This document shows positions 25,903 to 34,214 of a stretch of 64,000 nt of DNA, in pieces. The translations under genes were made by a program, and so were the position numbers. The stretch spans positions 3,199,806 through 3,263,805 of the forward strand of contig NZ_OZ007039.1 of assembly GCF_963931675.1 (NCBI RefSeq), given 5' to 3'. The notes under the pieces were generated by a model that made no database searches, was not told where the DNA came from, and saw only the letters and a program-made list of their open reading frames with translations. Every line of letters begins with the position of its first letter. Within the stretch, counting starts at the first letter, position 1. This DNA comes from an uncultured Alistipes sp. Lineage in GTDB: Bacteria; Bacteroidota; Bacteroidia; Bacteroidales; Rikenellaceae.

Positions 25903-28746
25903 TTAGAATCGTAAGTAGACATTCAGGAAATAGGTCGTGCCGAGCAGGTAGAAATACTTCGACGGGAAACGGCCGAAGACATAGTCTCCCGTGCCGGAAG
26001 CACGGACCTTGCTCATACGCATCTGCTCGTAACCGCCCGTGCGGATATTCTGGTCGTTGAGAATGTTCTTCACCTCCAGGCTGCAACCCAGCATGTAACG
26101 ACCGAGGTACCAGTTCTTGCCCACGTTGGCGCTCAGCGTGAAGTATCCGCCGAACTCCTCCTGTGCCCGGAGCTCCTTGATCGAGTTGATCGCTCCGGCG
26201 ATCACCTCCGCATCCGGATTCGCAGCCGAAATCTCGCTGGCAATCACATTCGTATAGTATTCCGAAGCCGTATTCGTGCGGTAGAACGGGTTCATCGACA
26301 GATAGAGACGGTCGTAGTAGTTCAGGTTCACCCCGGCAAACCAGCTGTTCGGGCCCTTGTAGTCCAAGCCTACGTTGATGGCCGTCTGCGGCGTGCTCTC
26401 CACGTGGTATCCCTTCCAGTTCACCTTGTCGCGCAGGACGATCTTGTCGACGTTGTCCACCGTCTGCACGAAGTCGGCGTTCGACGTGTAGGTGTAGTCA
26501 CCCCAGCTGATCGCTCCGACGACCGAAATCCCGTTCCAGACCGGAATCGAAAGACCCAGTTCCACGCCGTAGTGCTCCTTGTCGATACCGCTCATCGCAA
26601 AGTTCGTGAACGAACTGCGCGTGTCGTCGTAGAACGAAATCACCTTCGACTGATCCTTGATCGTCGTGTAGTAACCCGACAGACGCGCCTTGATGTAGGG
26701 CAGGTTCAGATTGTAGGTCAGGTCCACGCCGAAGATCTTCTCGGCCTCCAGACCCGGCGTCGTGTTGTTGCGCGTACGCGGGGACACAAAGGCCGTATTG
26801 AACTTCGGAGCACGCTGCTCGATCATCGCATTGGCCTCCAGCGAGTGTGCGGACGAGAACTTGTAGCCCAACGAGATTTTGCCCTCGTAGGTCAGGTAGT
26901 CGAGTTTCTTCGAATCGCCCTTCGAATTGTCCGGGAACAGGCCCTTGCGCCACATACCCTCACGGTACATCTGCGAATAGCCGACCGATGCGCCGACGCC
27001 CAGCGAGAAACCGCCTTTCGCCCATGTGTAGTTCGCCCATGCCTCCGTTTCGAGCAGGTGGGCACGGTACCAGTAGCCGTACTTGTCTCCCTCGCGGGCA
27101 ATCCGCGCGTGGCCCGTAGCCCAGTAGTAGTCCAGGTCGTTCTGGTAAGCCGTCTCGCTCGCCATGTCGCGCTCGGCGAACTTGTCGATGTCGTACCAGT
27201 AGTCGCCGCCCAGCAGATCCTTCACCTGCGAATAGTAGTCCGTGCGGTTCACGCGCAGGTTCGCACCACCTACGATCTTCATGTTGTTGCGCATGTTGTG
27301 CTGCACGTTCACGGCCAGGTTGTAGTCCAGCTGGTCGGTGTGGCGCTCCTCGATCATGTAGTTCGAACGCCGGCTGTCGCCCATCAGGTCCGTCAGCTCC
27401 GTATCGACGTACTGGTTCTTGTGGAAGAAGCCGTCATAATCCAGCATTCCGGTCCAGGCCTGGGCCGCCTGGATCGCACTCTGCGTGTAGAAATAGATCG
27501 TCTGATCGGTCGTCGTTCCCGGCAGTATCTGCGTGAAGTCCGACGACGGCATGTAACGGTAGTAGTCCCCGCGCGGGTCCGAACCGCCGTTCCACGTCAG
27601 CGCCGAATAGCCGTTCTTGCCGAAACGAAGCGACGTCGCAGCATTCAGGCGCGTGTTCTCCGACATGTCCCACGTGTAGTTCAGCATCACGATCGGCTCG
27701 TGCGTGTTGCGTACGCGCGAGTTGCGGAGCTTCCCGGCCTGGTAACCCACGTTCGGGTTGTAGTAGTTGTTGCCGAACAGGGCGTAGGCCTCGTCGGTCG
27801 AAGCCTGCTGCGCTCCTCGCTCCGCGGGCGATGCCAGCAGCGTCAGCGCCAGACGATGGTCCGTACCGAAGAGCTTCTCCACCGAAGCAAAATAGGCATA
27901 CGAGTTGTAGTAAACCCCGTCCACGTAGCCGTTGCCGCCCTGGCGTGTGCCGATCGAGAAGGCGTAAGACCAGCCGTTGTCCAGCTGACCCGATCCGTAG
28001 GAGATCATCGCCCGGAAGCGGTACATCTGGTTGGCGTTCGACACGCTGACGCGGAAGCCCTTGCGAACCTGCGACGCCCGGGCATTGACGTTCGTCATGC
28101 CGCCGATGCCGCCGATGCCGAAATCCGCCATTTCGAGTCCCGTATAGTTCTCCTGGTTGCGCGTGGCATCGTTCAGACCGCTCCACAGCGACCACGGCCC
28201 GTAACCCGTCATGGCATCGTTGAAGCGGATGCCGTTCAGGTAGATGTCCGAATACTGCGAGTCGTAACCCCGGACGTTGAAACGCATCTCGCTGAAACGG
28301 TACGACGCAATGTTGTTGAACAGGTCCTTCGACGACGACAGCGACGACGGCAGAGCCTGCGTATCCGACGACGACGAGTCGCTGTCGAACTCCGCGAAGA
28401 TCGCATCATCGAAAAATGCCGTGTTCGTGGGGCCCTCTGGAACCAGAATGACCTGTTTGAGGTCCTGGACATGCTCCGTACCCACACGGACCATGATCTC
28501 CTGCATCTCGAAATCCGGAGTCGAGAATTGCAGCGTATAGCTGCCTGCGGGAAGATTCTCCAACGTAAAGTAACCGTCGTTGTCGGTCATGACCTTCACG
28601 CCCAGCGACTCGATCTTCACCTCGACGTTGTTCAGGGCCACGCGTCCGTTGCGCGAAACCACCTTGCCGCGAACGCCCCCGCCCTGTGCATAGGACGCAA
28701 AACTTACGGCCGTGAACAGCAGAATAAGTAGAGTTTTCAGTTTCAT
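25903..28746 (-). CDS. TonB-dependent receptor with carboxypeptidase-like N-terminal domain
   Basis: A 947-residue outer-membrane receptor. The signal peptide is TAVSFASYAQG; residues of about 22-105 form a CarboxypepD_reg-like beta domain (VRGKVVSRNGRVALNNVEVK); the plug domain follows at about 125-250 (VRGYDSQYSDIYLNGIRFND); the rest is a 22-strand-type barrel ending in the aromatic terminus YLRF. It imports a substrate across the outer membrane using TonB-ExbBD energy. It lacks a SusD partner and the usual SusC size, so it is not a SusC/D pair. Its operon neighbours are two nucleic-acid or phosphoester hydrolases and two DUF5689-type lipoproteins, so nucleic-acid fragments, nucleotides or phosphate are candidate substrates. 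A poly-Ser/Asp run lies near residue 125 (SDSSSSDTQ). Confidence 0.92.
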   Translation of the reverse strand: MKLKTLLILLFTAVSFASYAQGGGVRGKVVSRNGRVALNNVEVKIESLGVKVMTDNDGYFTLENLPAGSYTLQFSTPDFEMQEIMVRVGTEHVQDLKQVILVPEGPTNTAFFDDAIFAEFDSDSSSSDTQALPSSLSSSKDLFNNIASYRFSEMRFNVRGYDSQYSDIYLNGIRFNDAMTGYGPWSLWSGLNDATRNQENYTGLEMADFGIGGIGGMTNVNARASQVRKGFRVSVSNANQMYRFRAMISYGSGQLDNGWSYAFSIGTRQGGNGYVDGVYYNSYAYFASVEKLFGTDHRLALTLLASPAERGAQQASTDEAYALFGNNYYNPNVGYQAGKLRNSRVRNTHEPIVMLNYTWDMSENTRLNAATSLRFGKNGYSALTWNGGSDPRGDYYRYMPSSDFTQILPGTTTDQTIYFYTQSAIQAAQAWTGMLDYDGFFHKNQYVDTELTDLMGDSRRSNYMIEERHTDQLDYNLAVNVQHNMRNNMKIVGGANLRVNRTDYYSQVKDLLGGDYWYDIDKFAERDMASETAYQNDLDYYWATGHARIAREGDKYGYWYRAHLLETEAWANYTWAKGGFSLGVGASVGYSQMYREGMWRKGLFPDNSKGDSKKLDYLTYEGKISLGYKFSSAHSLEANAMIEQRAPKFNTAFVSPRTRNNTTPGLEAEKIFGVDLTYNLNLPYIKARLSGYYTTIKDQSKVISFYDDTRSSFTNFAMSGIDKEHYGVELGLSIPVWNGISVVGAISWGDYTYTSNADFVQTVDNVDKIVLRDKVNWKGYHVESTPQTAINVGLDYKGPNSWFAGVNLNYYDRLYLSMNPFYRTNTASEYYTNVIASEISAANPDAEVIAGAINSIKELRAQEEFGGYFTLSANVGKNWYLGRYMLGCSLEVKNILNDQNIRTGGYEQMRMSKVRASGTGDYVFGRFPSKYFYLLGTTYFLNVYLRF

Positions 28747-28764
28747 ACAAATATTGTTAGCGTG

Positions 28765-29799
28765 TTATTTGCCAATGTAGATATAGACCGGGAAGTGGTC
28801 GCTGAAACCGCCCTGGAAGTCGTTGCCCACGAACGTCCGCAACGGATAACCCTTGTACTGGCCCTCCTTCTGGAACATGTACGGACGGTGGAAGATTCCG
28901 CCGTAGAACTTCGATTTCCCGACCGGCTGAATCTTCAGCGATCCGGTCGATCCCGTGGCGAGGTTCTCCGAGACGACGATGTTGTCGAACAGGTTCCACT
29001 CGTCGCGGTAGGCCAGCGTCCCGTAACCGGCCTTGAGCAGGGCGATGAACGGGTTGAACATGTCGCCCTTCTGCACCTCCTTGATCTTGCCCTTGGCGCG
29101 CAGTCCCTCGACGATGCTCTTGTCCGTGGCATCGTCGTTCAGGTCGCCCATCACCACCACTTTCGTTGCGGGGTTCTTCGCCATGACCGAGTCGACGATG
29201 TGCTTCACCTGACGGGCAGCCTCCTCGCGTTTGGGCGACGAAGCCTCCTTGCCGCCCAGGCGCGACGGCCAGTGGTTGACCACGAAGAAGAAGGGCTCGC
29301 CTTCGATCGTGCCCCACATCGTCACGAAATCACGCGTCTTGAAGTCCGGCATCCCCGGCATCACGAACGGATGGGCCTTGCTGCCCTCCAGCTTGAAGAC
29401 ATCCGGACGATAGAAGAAGGCGACGTCCACACCGCGCGCATCGGGCGAATCGTAGTGAACGATCCGGTAGTTGCCGTGGGCGAGTTTCGGCTGTGCGATC
29501 ACATCCTCCATCACCGAACGGTTCTCGATCTCCGAGACGCCGATCACCACGGGGAAATCCTTGTCCTCGGCGGCCAGGTCGAACAATACCCGTTCGAGGT
29601 TGGCGAGTTTCTTGCCGTACTTGACCGAATTCCACTGCTTCGGCCCCTCGGGCGTGAACTCCTCATCCTTCACCCCCGGATCGTTGATCGTGTCGAAGAG
29701 GTTCTCGAAGTTGTAGAAGACCACTTTATAGGGCTTCTGCGCAAAGCACGCCACCGCGATCAACACGGCAATCAGTCCTGTCAAAAGGTTTTTCTTCAT
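28765..29799 (-). CDS. secreted endonuclease/exonuclease/phosphatase family hydrolase
   Basis: A 344-residue EEP-fold phosphoesterase with a signal peptide (LIAVLIAVACFAQ). Family landmarks: FYNFENLFDTINDP (about 28-41) with the metal-binding Asn, SEIENRSV (about 92-99) with the metal Glu, ARGVDVAFFYRP (about 124-135), NHWPSRLGG (about 185), GDLNDDATD (about 237-245) with the catalytic Asp-Asn pair, and a C-terminal SDHFPVYIYI. Such enzymes cleave phosphodiesters in nucleic acids or phosphomonoesters. It lies 18 bases before the TonB receptor and 35 bases after the NUC-type endonuclease, pointing to extracellular nucleic-acid breakdown. Confidence 0.92.
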   Translation of the reverse strand: MKKNLLTGLIAVLIAVACFAQKPYKVVFYNFENLFDTINDPGVKDEEFTPEGPKQWNSVKYGKKLANLERVLFDLAAEDKDFPVVIGVSEIENRSVMEDVIAQPKLAHGNYRIVHYDSPDARGVDVAFFYRPDVFKLEGSKAHPFVMPGMPDFKTRDFVTMWGTIEGEPFFFVVNHWPSRLGGKEASSPKREEAARQVKHIVDSVMAKNPATKVVVMGDLNDDATDKSIVEGLRAKGKIKEVQKGDMFNPFIALLKAGYGTLAYRDEWNLFDNIVVSENLATGSTGSLKIQPVGKSKFYGGIFHRPYMFQKEGQYKGYPLRTFVGNDFQGGFSDHFPVYIYIGK

Positions 29800-29834
29800 A
29801 AAGGCTTTTAAGGTTTTAATGAACTATCTTGCTG

Positions 29835-31064
29835 TCAGTTTATTGCCAGTCCGGGCCATTGTGCGATGTCGGGCTCGCGGCTCTTCAGCTCGTCGGCCAC
29901 CGCCGGATCGAGGTTTTCGAAGAAGGTGAAGCCCGTCCGCTCCTCGACCTCCCGGACCGTGCAGGCCGCCTCGCGGAGCGACATCTCACCACCGGACCGG
30001 TCGTTCGGGAAGATAAACCCGATGGCCTGCAACTCGTCGGCCGAGAACTCCCAGATCTGGCGGTTCTCGTTCTGGTCGCGCTTCTGCTTCAGGAGCACCT
30101 TCCAGCATTTCGAGGGTACACTCACGCCGGAGACCTGTGCCGATCCCGGGATAGTCCCCGTCACGACGAACAGCGTGTCGTAACGCATCCTGGTGACCGT
30201 CGTGGGGGCCCAGGCCCGTATCTTGTCTTCGAGCGTCACCCAACTGCCGCCGTTGAAGTCGTAGTTCTGGGGCATGATGTTCGTGGAGTAGAAGGTCATC
30301 GCGTTGGTTTCGTCCGTATTGTAGCGGTCGGCCGAGGGGCACTGGTGGCCACGGGCATAACCGCGGCCGTATGTATTCCGGACATCGTACTGCAGGCTGC
30401 GGTCGATGACGGGCAGCTGGTCGTTGGGATCGTATGCCCAGGCATCCGTCCGGCCCGAATTGGGCGAGGTATAGCAGCCGTGCAACGGGTAGGCGACCCA
30501 CAGCGCCACGCGGCTCTTCGTATCGTAGCAGATCGAGAAGTTGCGCCGATAGCCGCCCGTAAGGTACCTGTTCGTGCCGCGCAGCGTCGTATAGTAGGTT
30601 TTGTAGATATAACTGGATCCCTGTCTGTAAGCGGGTTGTTCGCCCCAGGGACGTTGGTATTCCGGATTCTGCGAGGCGGGCATCTGCCACATCGTCAGCA
30701 GGGCGGTATAACCGTTCGAGAAGGTCACGGTAATCTCTGCCGCACGGTATTGGCCGGAGGTGTTCTCCCCGATGGAGAGGGTGAGGGATTCTCCGACGCT
30801 TGCGGCCGCCACCGCAGTATTGGAAGGGAACGAGCACCAGTTTCCGTCGCTCTCCGCGAGGGAGATCGTCGCCACGAAGGAGGTCCCGGCGGGGCCTTGC
30901 GTGGTCAAGGTGTTCGTTGTAGCGGAACAATTCACGGTCGCTGCAGCCAGCGCGGCGGCATTTTCCGCCGCATCGTCATCGTCGCTGCATCCCGCGAAGA
31001 GGACAAGCAGGGCCGCAAGAATCAAAATCGGCCGGACTGTCGTCTTGAAAAACTCGAAAAACAT
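29835..31064 (-). CDS. DNA/RNA non-specific endonuclease lipoprotein
   Basis: A 409-residue lipoprotein nuclease. The signal ends VLFAGC (Cys at about 26) and is followed by SDDDDAAEN, the clearest surface-export signal in the window. Residues of about 40-155 are a BACON/Ig-like spacer. Residues of about 165-409 are a beta-beta-alpha-metal NUC1/EndoG-type nuclease: YARGHQCPSADR contains the RGH catalytic motif (His as general base), followed by TFYSTNIMPQNYDFNGGSW with the metal-binding Asn. The predicted role is degradation of extracellular DNA or RNA at the cell surface. It is separated from the upstream lipoprotein gene by a 132-base spacer with a hairpin. Confidence 0.92.
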   Translation of the reverse strand: MFFEFFKTTVRPILILAALLVLFAGCSDDDDAAENAAALAAATVNCSATTNTLTTQGPAGTSFVATISLAESDGNWCSFPSNTAVAAASVGESLTLSIGENTSGQYRAAEITVTFSNGYTALLTMWQMPASQNPEYQRPWGEQPAYRQGSSYIYKTYYTTLRGTNRYLTGGYRRNFSICYDTKSRVALWVAYPLHGCYTSPNSGRTDAWAYDPNDQLPVIDRSLQYDVRNTYGRGYARGHQCPSADRYNTDETNAMTFYSTNIMPQNYDFNGGSWVTLEDKIRAWAPTTVTRMRYDTLFVVTGTIPGSAQVSGVSVPSKCWKVLLKQKRDQNENRQIWEFSADELQAIGFIFPNDRSGGEMSLREAACTVREVEERTGFTFFENLDPAVADELKSREPDIAQWPGLAIN

Positions 31065-31118
31065 CCAAAAAGCGTCAAAAATGGGGCATTGGAGCCCTTA
31101 CAGGTAGATATTTTAGAA

Positions 31119-31172
31119 ACCAAACTCTTGACGGGATATTTTTCAATACCCCGCCAAGAGTGGTTGGTTTAT
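31119..31172 (-). terminator. long hairpin in the operon between the lipoprotein and nuclease genes
   Basis: AAACCAA-ACTCTTGACGGG pairs with CCCGCCAAGAGTGGTTGGTTT around an A/T-rich loop. It may be an attenuator or processing stem that lowers expression of the downstream nuclease, receptor and DUF5689 genes relative to the first gene. Confidence 0.5.
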
Positions 31173-31196
31173 AAGTCGGTTTCCTCGACTGTTAGA

Positions 31197-33590
31197 TTAT
31201 TCAGCCGGATTGATGGCAATCGACTTGATATACATAGCCTTCTCCGTATTCGTCAGTTCGATCACAATCTCTCCCGATACCGGCGATGAGGGAGTAAATG
31301 TATAATCCGTAGCATTCAAGACAAGGCTTTGAGTTTCACCAATCTGGGTTCCGCCCACTTTCACAGCCAACTTACCGTCTCCGCCACTTCCAATAGAAGC
31401 GTTGACAACAATCTTCACAATCGATCCGGTATAGTCAGAGGTTGTAAGGGTATAGGATTTTACAGGTTTAGAACTTGATCCGAATTGAACTCCTTTTCCA
31501 TTATTCGAATCCCAACCGATATAAGTAGCATTAGGATAAGTCCAGTTCATTGCAGGAGTACCACAGTTTTCTGCCGTTCCTGCACTTGTGGAAATCACGC
31601 CTGACGCCAGCGTCCAGAGATAAGCCGGGCCTTCGTCGCCGGTCGGTTTTGCCAACTGCTTCAGCTTTACGGTAGCCTGAGCGACAGCCTCACCGCCTTC
31701 CGAAGCAGCCGCATAGATCGTCAGCGTAGCTTCACGAGCTGCTCCCTCATTAGCCGCAGCCGTTACCGCTACCGAGCTGCCCGAAATCTCACCCGAAGGT
31801 ACCGAGAAACCTGCACCGTCGACCTTCGCATAAACCTTGTTGGCTCCAAGGTTGCCGGCCGTAAAGGCTACATTGATCGTCTCTCCGTCTGCCTTGAACG
31901 AAGCAGGTGCCGTAGCTTTGATATACGGGGTCGTCGAGTTCACCGTAATTTCATACGGGAAAACCTTGATACGAGTGATGGCTCCATCTCCCGATACGGA
32001 TTTACCGACAGCATATCCCTTGACGACAACCGGGAGGTCCAGCACCGAAGCATTCGGCGTATAATACTGAATCGATCCCTGAATATCGGATACTCCATCA
32101 AACATCAGATTATAGTAAGAGTCATCCTTGACAATGGTACCCGTCAACTCGATAGCTTTGCAAGTAACATTGTTCAGGTAATTGCGAACATCCTCAACCG
32201 AATATTCGGTAAACTCATACGTCCAGGCATTCCCCGAAGAGACCTTCGTAATCGTAGCATCCTTCGTGCTGAACTGCGGCGTGTTATCCGGAGCCTTGAA
32301 AATCGTCACGGGACCCGAAATGTCGATATTGTCACCAACAGCAAATTCGTTCGAGCCATAAACCAACATGGCACCCGTCTGATCGGCAATCATAAAGGCT
32401 TTATCGCTGCGGGTTACCACCGTAACATTTTTCAACTCAAAAGTGCCTTCTTCCGTAATCTTGCTGATCGTAGTCGCCGAGGACTCCACCTCGAAGAGCG
32501 GTTCCGTCATACCCTTCAGGTCGTTGGCATTGTTAGGCGAAAGCGTCGGCTTCTGCTTATCGAACGATACACAGCCTTTGATGTAACCGGCGTTTGAAGG
32601 AATCGTCTCGTTCTTGGCCCAGGTTGCAGAATAGCTGTTAAACGACAGCGTAATGATCGAACCGTCCGGAGTCTGGAACGATTGATTCGCATAATCTTTA
32701 CCATTCCCATTATAATAAGCCTGGCCACGGATTGCCTCTACAGGCTGCGAATAGATCTGGACATACTGCGACTGATAGTTGATCAGGTCAGCTACATTGG
32801 CCACCGTAATAGGCTCAGGCATATTGCCGCTCTCGCTGACAATTTCGATTGCCGGATCCGTAAGATCGGAGAAATCAACCTGATACTGCACATCGTTGTA
32901 ACGCTGTGCAATACCGCCCTTGAGATCGAGCGATACGATCGATCCTTGCGGAAGGTTATAATCCGTATCTCTATTATTACCGATGTAACCGTCAAAGCGG
33001 ACCAACAGACCGGCACCCGGTTCCGTCGTATTGTCGGCAATCATGATCTGGTGGTTGTTGATGTTTTCGCCCTCGTAATCCGATACGACAATACCCGTCA
33101 CAACCGTGGATGCGCTCACGGCCTGGCCGTCAAATGTCAGCGTTTCACGAATCTGTTTTACATTGGTCTTCACCTCCGTCGAGCCATCTTCGTTCTGCAT
33201 GATCGTGATCGTCACCTTGTCCTGGAGAGGAATCCCCTCAAACGAACCCGCCGTCGTTACCGTGGCCGTAATCGTACGCTCGGCCTCCCGAGATCCCAAC
33301 TCGAATTTCAACGACGTAGTACCTCTGCCGCCCGTTGCCGGTACAGCCTCACAGTCGGCAACGTCGTCCCCGCTGAACGTTACCGTCCAGTCACCCGAGG
33401 ATTCGATCGTCACGGCTTCCGTCTCACCACCCTCCAACGCTACGGCAACCGTCGCGGTCTTGCTGCCGCCGTTCACCGTGATCGACGGAATACCGCCGCC
33501 ATCATCCGAATCATCGTCCGAACATCCGGTAAAGGCCGCTACGGTCAATACCGAAAAGAACAATGTCTTCCACAAATTAACTTTTTTCAT
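31197..33590 (-). CDS. large multi-domain lipoprotein with BACON-like, DUF5689-like and OB-fold regions
   Basis: A 797-residue lipoprotein. The signal ends VAAFTGC (Cys at about 23), then SDDDSDDGGG, a strong surface-export signal with a Gly/Asp linker. Residues of about 35-130 are a BACON-like domain; about 140-360 resemble DUF5689 (VVTGIVVSDYEGENINNHQ); about 365-475 look like an OB-type nucleic-acid-binding fold (AMLVYGSNEFAVGDNIDISG); about 560-650 form another BACON-like module; and about 655-797 is a jelly-roll-like C-terminal domain. Third codon positions are noticeably richer in A and T than in neighbouring genes. It heads the operon, has the best promoter in the region, and is likely the main surface binding protein of the proposed nucleic-acid system. 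Confidence 0.72.
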   Translation of the reverse strand: MKKVNLWKTLFFSVLTVAAFTGCSDDDSDDGGGIPSITVNGGSKTATVAVALEGGETEAVTIESSGDWTVTFSGDDVADCEAVPATGGRGTTSLKFELGSREAERTITATVTTAGSFEGIPLQDKVTITIMQNEDGSTEVKTNVKQIRETLTFDGQAVSASTVVTGIVVSDYEGENINNHQIMIADNTTEPGAGLLVRFDGYIGNNRDTDYNLPQGSIVSLDLKGGIAQRYNDVQYQVDFSDLTDPAIEIVSESGNMPEPITVANVADLINYQSQYVQIYSQPVEAIRGQAYYNGNGKDYANQSFQTPDGSIITLSFNSYSATWAKNETIPSNAGYIKGCVSFDKQKPTLSPNNANDLKGMTEPLFEVESSATTISKITEEGTFELKNVTVVTRSDKAFMIADQTGAMLVYGSNEFAVGDNIDISGPVTIFKAPDNTPQFSTKDATITKVSSGNAWTYEFTEYSVEDVRNYLNNVTCKAIELTGTIVKDDSYYNLMFDGVSDIQGSIQYYTPNASVLDLPVVVKGYAVGKSVSGDGAITRIKVFPYEITVNSTTPYIKATAPASFKADGETINVAFTAGNLGANKVYAKVDGAGFSVPSGEISGSSVAVTAAANEGAAREATLTIYAAASEGGEAVAQATVKLKQLAKPTGDEGPAYLWTLASGVISTSAGTAENCGTPAMNWTYPNATYIGWDSNNGKGVQFGSSSKPVKSYTLTTSDYTGSIVKIVVNASIGSGGDGKLAVKVGGTQIGETQSLVLNATDYTFTPSSPVSGEIVIELTNTEKAMYIKSIAINPAE

Positions 33591-33671
33591 AAAAGTGAGT
33601 ATTAGTTAAAAAAACTGTAGCCAATCCTATTTTTTTAAAAAATTGTAATTACATAACACCGATTGGGTCCT

Positions 33672-33702
33672 CAAAGGTAAAATTATTTCCCGAATTTGCA
33701 AA
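33672..33702 (-). promoter_or_regulatory. promoter of the DUF5689/TonB receptor/nuclease operon
   Basis: On the minus strand TTTG (33702-33699) and TACCTTTG (33679-33672) are separated by 19 bases, a full match to the Bacteroidota consensus, in an A/T-rich spacer about 80 bases upstream of the first gene. Confidence 0.82.
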
Positions 33703-33746
33703 AAATTGTAACAATCTTTTCATATAAATCCGGAACTTCCGAACAC

Positions 33747-34211
33747 TTACCGGATCCGGTCCGCACTCCGGACCAGCACTTCGTCCCGGAAAATAGCCCG
33801 CGAAGCCAACCAGGCAAACAGCAGACTTACAACGGGTAATACAATGGATATGCCAACCCCGTGCGTCGAAAACGACAATTCCGAAACGACCCGGCTGCCC
33901 AAATAGTAATAAATGCCCTCCATCACCGCACTCCCGACCAGCAGCACCATCTCAGCCACGCACAGCCGGATCTGAAGCAGACGCCGCCGGTACAGAAAAA
34001 CCGTGACCAACGGCAACAGCGCCGCCGCCGAAAGCAGGATCCCCAGATAAACCGCCGGCTGGAGCACCTCGCCTCCCGCATCCTTCAGTGCAAAGGCGTA
34101 GAGCCCGAACTCCTCGCCTCCGCCCCCGAACCATGCCAGACGCGAAAATAACGTGACGGCCATCAAGGCCGTAATAATCAACAGATAAAGGCTTTGAATT
34201 CGTTGTATCAT
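33747..34211 (-). CDS. DUF4293 membrane protein
   Basis: A 154-residue inner-membrane protein of the Bacteroidota-specific DUF4293 family: it starts MIQRIQSLYLLIITALMAVT (helix 1), followed by a Gly-rich loop and three more helices (YLGILLSAAALLPLVTVFLY, LCVAEMVLLVGSAVMEGI, VLPVVSLLFAWLASRAIF). The function is unknown. It is 3 bases downstream of the GT2 glycosyltransferase gene, so the two are co-transcribed with DUF4199. Confidence 0.88.
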   Translation of the reverse strand: MIQRIQSLYLLIITALMAVTLFSRLAWFGGGGEEFGLYAFALKDAGGEVLQPAVYLGILLSAAALLPLVTVFLYRRRLLQIRLCVAEMVLLVGSAVMEGIYYYLGSRVVSELSFSTHGVGISIVLPVVSLLFAWLASRAIFRDEVLVRSADRIR

Positions 34212-34214
34212 CGT

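Noticed and set aside
25903..28746. SusC/SusD polysaccharide utilization locus
   Set aside because: The receptor has no SusD neighbour; the operon holds nucleases and DUF5689 proteins instead of glycan enzymes.
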